A stretch of 64,000 nucleotides of DNA. Source: Ligustrum vulgare. Lineage: Eukaryota > Streptophyta > Magnoliopsida > Lamiales > Oleaceae. The stretch is from assembly GCA_963555705.1 (NCBI GenBank), contig OY743177.1, positions 51,598,596-51,662,595 of the forward strand, in the 5' to 3' direction. Each line of letters starts with the position of its first letter. Position 1 is the stretch's first letter. This document shows, piece after piece, positions 57,412-64,000 of this stretch. Both the position numbers and the translations under genes were made by a program. The notes beneath the pieces were generated by a model, which was not told the DNA's origin, searched no databases, and saw nothing but the letters and a program-made list of their open reading frames with translations.

Positions 57412-59219
57412 AAAAAGTTTTGATTCCATTAACAATAGTCTAGTAAGGTAGTCTTCGGGGCATACCCCGATCCTACGTCAAAGTTTTGTTACAAAATCCC
57501 CGAGAAAGAAATTGGTTACCAAAAGAAGATTACAAGAAAGTCATGGCTGAGTCATTGAATCTTAGGATCACTAGCATCCCCAATATCCTCTACAACCTCA
57601 CAATCCTCTTCCTCCTCAAACGGAGTAAGGTCAAGATCTTCAGCACCCAACGGGGAATCTATTAGTGAGCTTGTATTAAGATCGGGAACCTTTAGAAGAC
57701 TCCAAGCTCGAGCTTGCTTCATTGCTTGAGAATAAGACTCAAGCCCATAATTTCCAAGGGAAAGCTTGTATTCTGCTGATCCCTTGAAAGCTTCCACAAC
57801 CGCCAACTTGGCTTGGAGTTCCTCCCCCCGGGCTTGTCAAAGCTCTTTAGTTATCCTAGCAACTTCTTCACGGGAGTAGTCACGCTTGTAGAGGGCCGTC
57901 TCAAGATCAGCAAATGCTTTCCCCAGCTTCTCCTCGGTAGCCTTAGCCCTGTAGCATCATATTGGACAGAGTGTACGTGCTGGCCCGCTATCTCACCCCT
58001 CTCCAGACCTTGCAGAGCCACATCCCAGGTTATACTAAGCATTTGAACATCAATAAAAAAAATTATAAGATTTTGTTACAAAAGTAAAGAAGGAAAAAAA
58101 ATCATAAAGGACAGGAGTTTTACTTGCAGGGCCGTGCTCATGATATGCTCAATCCCTTCCTCCAGGCCAACCTCGGTCTTGTATTTTTGAACAAGGTCCG
58201 GATACAAAGTATCTTGCATTTTTCTCCTACACTCCGCCAAAGTCGAATTCTCTGGTTCAATCTCAATGTTCGACATCTGAACATGACTCGGGGGAGCTAA
58301 ATCTTGAGGAACCTCCACATGATCACGAGAAATTTGACCAGGGCTAGAGGTTGTAGTTCGGGATACTTTTTGGGTCTTGGCCTAGTCACCCCGTCTTCAG
58401 TACTCTTTGCCTTGGCAGCCTGTGCCTTTTCCAAGGCTGTCATTCTCAGGGCGTCAACGTCAAATGCGATTTCTAAAAATGGAAGATCAATAAATTCAAA
58501 GCATACAAAAAAAAAAAGAATAAAAAATATAAGGAATAAGAAGAATAGTGGGTATTTTAGATTATGTAATTTAAGGGGCCCAGCCCTATTGAGTTGAAGA
58601 TCGAAACCAACCTAATCCAAAATGTCGTTGTTAACAAGGTCAGATGCCTCCTATGCCAAGAGGTCAAAGTTGCACACTTTGACAGCATTCGCCATGAGTT
58701 CGGTTATAGCCTCTTAACTCAAACTCCCATTCTATTAAAGTTATCAACTTCAGGCTTTCTAAAGGTCAGCCAAGATATAGTCTCTCCCTCTCTTGGTCTT
58801 CAAAGAAAAATTTTTCTTTCCAATATTTGATAGAGGAAGGGACCTATAGTGCTTCAAAACTACCCTTCTCTCTCAAGTACACGAAGTAGTTGCACCAAAG
58901 TAAGTATTTAAGTTCGAGGAGGCACTTCCACAGGTTAACTGTGGGCTCGATCCCTAGACTCCTACATAAATAAAAAAAAAAACAAGAATCCTCCATCCAT
59001 TGGGAGTGAGCTGGCCTGACACTATGCTCGCGCTCAGTAAGAAATCAACGAAAAATGATGAAGGGGAAACCTAAGCCCTATCGTTAGGGCATCGTTAAAC
59101 ACTACCACTTCCCCTTCCTGACAATGGTAGAACACCTCGTCCACATCCGAGACCCTAGCTAAATACCCATTCGATAGCCTGAACTTCATCATATCCAATT
59201 CTATCATACGCTCTTCCAT
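57412..59219 (-). pseudogene. Antisense ORF of the Tat element (gypsy-type 'Transposase_28'-like), broken
   Basis: Minus-strand pieces: near 59219-59034, FRLSNGYLARVSDVDEVFYH and NDALTIGLRFPLHHFSLIS, the G-L-R-F-P-L-H motif of the plant protein family annotated as putative gypsy-type transposon protein (PF04195). Then (about 58800-59000) NLWKCLLELKYL and YFVYLREKGSFEALYRSL. C-terminal pieces (58318-58076, 57806-57552) look coiled-coil and acidic (FEEEEDCEVVEDIGDASDP). Grande and other Tat elements carry such an antisense gene. Stops and frame changes, or unspliced introns, separate the pieces. Confidence 0.7.
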
Positions 59220-59748
59220 CCTCTTTCTGAGTGAGGGAAGTTCAAGGTCAGTTTGTCTTGGCTTCCTTCCTACTATTAGGTCCTTAACCTCCTCCCCACT
59301 ATCTGATTCGCTATCCCGGCCTTCTAGTGAGGGTTGACAAAACCTATGGGCTCGTCCATGATTTCAACTAGCCTAAGGTTATCTGCAGTCACTTATCTAA
59401 CTAGATTTTAAGGAAATAAATTATAAAATCAAATAGGTCAGGGATGGTCGAGCTTACCTAAAGAGCTAGACTTTTGTTGAGAAGGTAGGTCGTGCTAGTT
59501 TGCCCGAGGATTTCTTTGCTCTCTTATGAAGTTTTTCCAAGTAAAGAGAATGAGAGTATATGGGCCACATATATGTAGATGAGAAATGGAGGGAAAATAA
59601 AAGAATCTTAACCTTTCTCCCTGCCACATGTCTCACATTCGATCAAAGACTGTTCATTTTCTCACAAAGAAATAAAGTATATTAGTTGGCAAAACATCTG
59701 ACACTTGTCAAAACATAAATGCACCTAGAGATCTAGTCCTAATCTCTA

Positions 59749-59763
59749 GTGCATGGGGGCCAA
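59749..59763 (+). other. Polypurine tract of the Tat element
   Basis: tgcatgggggccaa just before the 3' LTR start tgaacgaattatttcc. Confidence 0.65.
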
Positions 59764-59837
59764 TGAACGAATTATTTCCTGATCTCATCAATCACAGGAT
59801 AAAGATGTGAATTCAAATACTAATTTCGGAACTTGGG
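59764..59837 (+). repeat. Truncated 3' LTR of the Tat element
   Basis: Aligns to 52139-52212 and stops at about 59837. Confidence 0.7.
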
Positions 59838-60740
59838 ATTGTGCAAATTGTATTTTAGAATACTATTCCTTAACCGGAACTAAATGAACTTGGATTTTGA
59901 GGATTTTGGATTAAAACTAAATAACAATTAAACTAGAAATGACGAGAAAATTTGACTTAAAACAATGAAAAACGGACGCGTTAGAATTATGAATCCATTT
60001 TGACTCCATCATCCGTGTTTCAACCAAATCAATTAAATACAATTCATGGGTTTTGAAAATCCATATTTCAAATATTGTTAAAACTCTCTTTCGGATAAGA
60101 ATTAACACATTTTCCTATACACTACCCAGCTATATTTCTATGACGAATTCGAATGTATAGAAAAGCATTACAAGATTTGTGAATATTATAGCAGTAACAC
60201 AAAGCATAGGGGTATATTAATATCCCCTATCGGACTTTATGGCAATTGAAACAAGTATAATGAAATATTAATCTTTCGAACTTAAGAATTCATAACATCA
60301 ATCACGTAATAACTGGCCAGAAAATCATATGATAATAAAAGCACGAATCAATTGCTTAAAACCATAAATTGCATGAAATGAATGATAGATTAAAACATGG
60401 ATTCAAAACTTCAAAACTTCATCATAATTCTAACACTACGAACCTATCCTAGAAACGTGATAGAAAATAAATAACAAGATGATGCGATCCCAATCGGGAG
60501 CACGACGAAAACTAGGAATAACAAAAATAAATAACCTAGGAAAGATCTAAAACATATTAAACACAAGAAAACAATAAATAATCAATAGAAATAAAGATAG
60601 ATTTGACGGTAAAACCTTGACCCAATATTGCCAGAAAATCCCAAACTTCGAGAATTTCGCAATTTTTTTCTACTCTTCTGTGTCTTCCATAAATTCCTTG
60701 ATTGTTGATCCTTGATTAATTTTTGGGTGAGATTTGAGGG
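59838..60740. other. Non-coding DNA, unassigned (LTR-like)
   Basis: No coding region. It may be an LTR or leader of the gypsy gag relic that follows: a TATA box (ggtataaaagag) at 60740-60751 precedes it. Confidence 0.4.
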
Positions 60741-60809
60741 TATAAAAGAGTGATACATGATCGAAAATACACGTGAGGAGAAATTTCTTATGTTATTAAA
60801 AAAATTTCT

Positions 60810-61725
60810 TACAGAGAGGAATCTACATCATCATCGTCTGTGGGTGACAAGAAACAACCCAAGATGCTGGATAGAAAAATTGAACAGGGTAATAATGATA
60901 TTGCAGCGATGTGGGCACAATTTGAGAGGTTTATGGCTTAGATGGAGAATCGATGTACAGAACGTGATCAGCGACCTCGGGATCAATCTCATAATGGTTC
61001 TCGGGTTAGGAGAGGTAATATGCATGAGATTGGTATGGATGATGAGGGCATGGGAAGTGAAAGTGGTAGTATATCTTCGGTGGCAAGTGTGCGAAGGAGG
61101 GATAGAGGTGGTAGGTATGAGAGGGGGTATGATAGGGAGCATCATGATGCTAGGAGGCATCGAGGAGGTAGGGATGTTGTGGATGATGACCTTGGGAACA
61201 TTAAAATGAAAATACCATTGTTCCAATGTAGGAGTGATCCGAAGGCATACTTGGATTGGGAGACCAAGGTTGAACTACTCTTCGATTGTCATCATTATTC
61301 TGAGAAGAAGAAGGTGAAATTGGTAGTGATTGAATTCAACGACTATGCACTCACTTGGTGGGATCAATTGGTGACGAGTCGGAGAATGAATCTTGAGAGG
61401 CCAATGGAGACTTGGGGTGAGTTAAAGACTATAATGTGGAAGCGATTTGTGCCAACTCATTATTATAGGGATATCTATCAGAGACTGCAGGGTTTGACTC
61501 AAGGAACAAGGAGTGTAGAGGAGTATTATAAGGATATGGAGGTGGCGATGATTAGGGCCAATGTGGTGGAGGATCGGGAAGCTACAATGGCGAGATTTTT
61601 GAGTGGGCTAAATAGGGACATTTCTAATGTGATTGAGCTATAGCACTATGTAAAGTTAGAGGACATGGTGCACATGGCAATGAAGGTGGAAAGGCAATTG
61701 AAACGAAAAGGGGCAGTAAGACACT
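60810..61725 (+). pseudogene. Ty3/gypsy gag fragment
   Basis: The frame reads SSSSVGDKKQPKMLDRKIEQ.., a stop at 60939-60941 (fits CAG to TAG), then MENRCTERDQRPRDQ, an Arg/Gly-rich stretch, IPLFQCRSDPKAYLDWETKV, VELLFDCHHYSEKKKVKLV, WWDQLVTSRRMNLERP, KRFVPTHYYRDIYQRLQGLT and RFLSGLNRDISNVIEL, the retrotransposon-gag domain. A second stop (CAG to TAG type) at 61641-61643 is followed by HYVKLEDMVHMAMKVERQLK. Homology ends near 61725; no zinc knuckle or pol follows, because an Athila LTR begins. Confidence 0.9.
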
Positions 61726-61732
61726 TATCGCC

Positions 61733-62792
61733 TGAAACTCTCGTAACTACCATACTTAAGGCCGTAACTTATACGCAGATTTCTTTCCTTTCTAAATTCA
61801 TGGCCTATCTTTGGTATATCTTGTGGGAAACCCTAAGGCATGATTTTAGAGCTATAAAAAGAGGAAAATCATCACATAAAGGAGGCAAGAAAATTGAGAG
61901 GAAAATTAGAGATTAAAAGAGATAATTCTTGGGATTCAAGCAAGAAGCATCAATGGAATTCATGGAGCAAATTGAAGATTTCGCCAAAATTATGATGGGC
62001 TAAGTTTCCTCATCTTGTTCAAAGGGGAAGCTGTGTCAATTTAATTATGTTATCTTCTTCTTCTTCTATAAACAAGTAACGTTGTATCTATTCCTTTATT
62101 TCAATTGTTGGATTATTATGTTTTGAATGTTCAATTGAGTTTATTTGATTAATAGTTTAATTTGGCCAATTGGATTATTAATCTTTGGATCCATGAATAT
62201 GCTATGTTTAGATTCTTGATCCGTAATTGTCATTGAATCTTTACTTTAGTAGCAAAAATCTCGCACAGGTTTAGTAATAATTTGACTTGAATTGATTAAT
62301 TTGAGCTTGTGAAATTAATGATCCAATTCAATTTATTCTTCTAAATTTTTATACTAGTTGTGCATTAAATCCTAATAGCTTGTTTATGATTGTCCGTGGT
62401 TAGAATTGGTTCGAAGAGCTTGTTTTGAATCAATACACATAAAGAAGAATTTAGATAATCAAAGCTTATTAATTATTTATGATTGATAATTGAATCAGGG
62501 ATAGAAACACTTTACAAGGAAGGGTATGACATTAATTGAGAGCACAACCGAACACGAGAACAAGATTTCTTCTCATATTAATTCTCTAATCCTATTTAAT
62601 TATTTATTTTATGCATAGTTTTCAATTAAGCAATTCAAACAAAAAAACCTCCATTCTATTCTAATTGATCGAGCAACTAATTAGGTTCATTGTTCCTCTT
62701 GGGATCGACCCTTACTCTCGCTACTACATTATTAATTAATATTTGACGAGTAATGAATTATTTATTATTTTGGTGCATTGCGACACACATCA
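61733..62792 (+). repeat. 5' LTR of the Athila element
   Basis: Ends cgacacacatca right before the primer site. TATA box (gctataaaaagagg) at 61851-61864 fits a promoter about 110 bp into the LTR. Confidence 0.65.
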
Positions 62793-62794
62793 AA

Positions 62795-62815
62795 TTTTTG
62801 GCGCCGTTTCCGGAG
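62795..62815 (+). other. Primer binding site, tRNA-Asp type
   Basis: tttttggcgccgtttccgga, the Athila-type primer site. Confidence 0.9.
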
Positions 62816-63019
62816 AGCGGTTAACCAACTTAGTTGTTTAATTAATTAGAATTTATTTTCCGGTATTTTTTTTATTTTTCTTTAATTCTCTATTTTTCAT
62901 TAATTTTTGCTTGTCTATTTCTTTGCTTGCATGCATAAGACTTGATCAACTAATTTTGAATATTTTGCCCAGAGATCGAGAGAACTTTTCAATAGCAAAG
63001 AAGGGCAGCACAACAACAA

Positions 63020-64000
63020 ATGGAAGCAGCAAATAACAACTTGACCCTCAAGCAGCTAGCCACAACGGATGTTGCTCAACAACCATTATGTATCACTTTT
63101 TCAGTAGTGGAAGAGAACAAGACTTTTGAGCTAAAATCCGTCCTGATCCATCTTCTGCCAACTTTCTTAGGACATCTCGGTGAAGATCCATACAGGTATC
63201 TTAAGGAACTTCATGTGGTGTGTGATAGTATGAGACCAACGTGAATTACAGAAGAGCAAATCAAGATGAGAGCCTTCCCGTTTTCCCTGAAAGATGCTGC
63301 TATTGACTGGCTTTATTGTCTATATCTGGAACAGTTACTACTTGGAATGACATGAAGAAACTTTTCTTGGAAAAATACTTCCCCGCATCTAGAGTTGGAA
63401 CCATCAGAAAGGAGATATGTGAAGTGTGCCAAAACAGTGGCGAAACACTGTATGAATATTGGGAGAGTTTCAAGAAGCTTATCTCGAGCTGCCCCCATCA
63501 TCAGATTAGTGAGCAGCTCTTGGTACAATACTTCTATGAAGGACTGTCACCGATGGAAAGGAGTATGATCGACACAACAAGTTGAGGTTCATTAATGGAT
63601 AAAACACCGGAACAAGCACGGGCCCTGATCTCTAATATGGCTGAGGACACTCAGCAACTCAATTCAAATAGGGATATGCAAGTCTGCCACGTGAATGAGG
63701 TAAGTAGTTCCAATATTGAAAGTAAATTGTTTGAACTAACCAATCTTGTAAAACAACTTGTAGTAGGAAAGTTACAACAAGTCAAGCTTGTGGGATATGT
63801 GCGAATTTTGGACATCCAACAGATACTTGTTCAGTGTTGCAAGAGGAAAACAGTTCCCAGGTGAATGCTGCAGAAGGTTTCCCGTTCCAAAGACAGCAGT
63901 ACAATCCATACTCTAATATCTACAATCCAGGATTGAGAGATCACCCCAACCTAAGCTATGGAACAAACCAGCCCCAGGGTTTCGTCCCCAACAAACCTCA
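63020..64000 (+). pseudogene. Athila gag (broken, truncated by window end)
   Basis: NLTLKQLATTDVAQQPLCI, FELKSVLIHLLPTFLGHLGE and HVVCDSMRPT, then a stop (63242), EEQIKMRAFPFSLKDAAIDW, a frameshift near 63315, SGTVTTWNDMKKLFLEKYFP, EICEVCQNSGETLYEYWESF and YFYEGLSPMERSMIDTTS, a stop at 63583 (Gly in relatives), DKTPEQARALISNMAEDTQQ, another shift near 63785, then the zinc knuckle CGICANFGHPTDTC and a Gln/Asn/Pro-rich tail to 64000. Two stops and two shifts: non-functional. Confidence 0.92.

Larger units (their letters stand above)
52139..59837 (+). mobile_element. Deleted Tat-type Ty3/gypsy element with tandem-repeat 3' region
   Basis: 5' LTR (52139-52698), primer site (ttgacgccgtctattg, from TGGCGCCGTCTGTGGG), integrase C-terminal half, 3.4-kb tandem array, antisense ORF, polypurine tract and the first ~75 bp of the 3' LTR (59764-59837, matching 52139-52212). 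gag, protease, RT and most of integrase are deleted between ~52727 and ~52800. Tat elements are known for long 3' regions with tandem repeats and antisense ORFs, which fits. Confidence 0.85.
61733..64000 (+). mobile_element. Athila-type Ty3/gypsy element, 5' part (runs off the window)
   Basis: 5' LTR (about 61733-62792), primer site, leader, and gag to the window edge. The left LTR end is inferred from where gag homology of the previous element stops and TG occurs; it may be off by tens of bases. Confidence 0.8.

Noticed and set aside
57813..58597. Plus-strand ORFs in the Tat 3' region
   Set aside because: They oppose the better-supported antisense ORF with the GLRFPLH motif and show no domain.

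Overview
This window is a gene-poor, AT-rich, repeat-dominated stretch of a flowering-plant nuclear genome, most likely a eudicot. The evidence is plant-type Ty1/copia and Ty3/gypsy retrotransposons (Tork-like, Athila, Tat and other gypsy groups), a Cassandra TRIM with 5S-rRNA-like LTRs, MULE and hAT MITEs, Helitron relics and fragments of plant genes (SPL, LOG). I see no tRNA, no genuine rRNA gene, no CRISPR and no ordinary multi-exon host gene. The species cannot be told from the sequence alone.

Layout. 1-2683: AT-rich DNA with one non-autonomous MULE (326-1119). 2684-9194: a complete but dead copia element on the minus strand (target duplication atttt). 9195-14104: AT-rich DNA with a broken Helitron helicase, MITEs, microsatellites and Helitron-like repeats. 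14105-16727: a 2.6-kb solo LTR (target duplication aaata). 16925-45091: one old minus-strand Ty3/gypsy element blown up to about 28 kb by nested insertions. Its pieces, from 5' to 3' on the minus strand, are: 5' LTR, gag, half a protease, a 6-kb non-autonomous LTR element (36839-42871), the rest of the protease head, a copia LTR fragment, protease/RT/RNase H, integrase N-terminus, a solo LTR (24880-33593) that itself holds a gene-bearing LTR element (26757-33396), integrase core, another non-autonomous LTR element (17917-24746) that holds a Cassandra array, integrase C-terminus and a stub of the 3' LTR.

45092-46570: an isolated SPL (SBP-box) exon with splice sites and, downstream, a Helitron-like 3' end. 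46571-51618: a complete Tork/Tnt1-like copia element (target duplication gcaac) whose 1297-codon gag-pol stays in one frame with only four stops. 52139-59837: an internally deleted Tat-type gypsy element with a 3.4-kb tandem-repeat 3' region and an antisense ORF. 60741-64000: a gypsy gag relic, then the 5' LTR, primer site and gag of an Athila element cut by the window end.

The most unusual content is the LTR element at 26757-33396. It has 225-bp LTRs and a perfect 5-bp target duplication, no visible RT or integrase, and carries in antisense an intact, intronless LOG-type cytokinin-activating enzyme gene next to an unrecognised Cys-rich ORF. Second is a fold-back Cassandra array with head-to-head 5S-like modules. 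All alignments were made by eye; domain names rest on recognised motifs, not on database searches.
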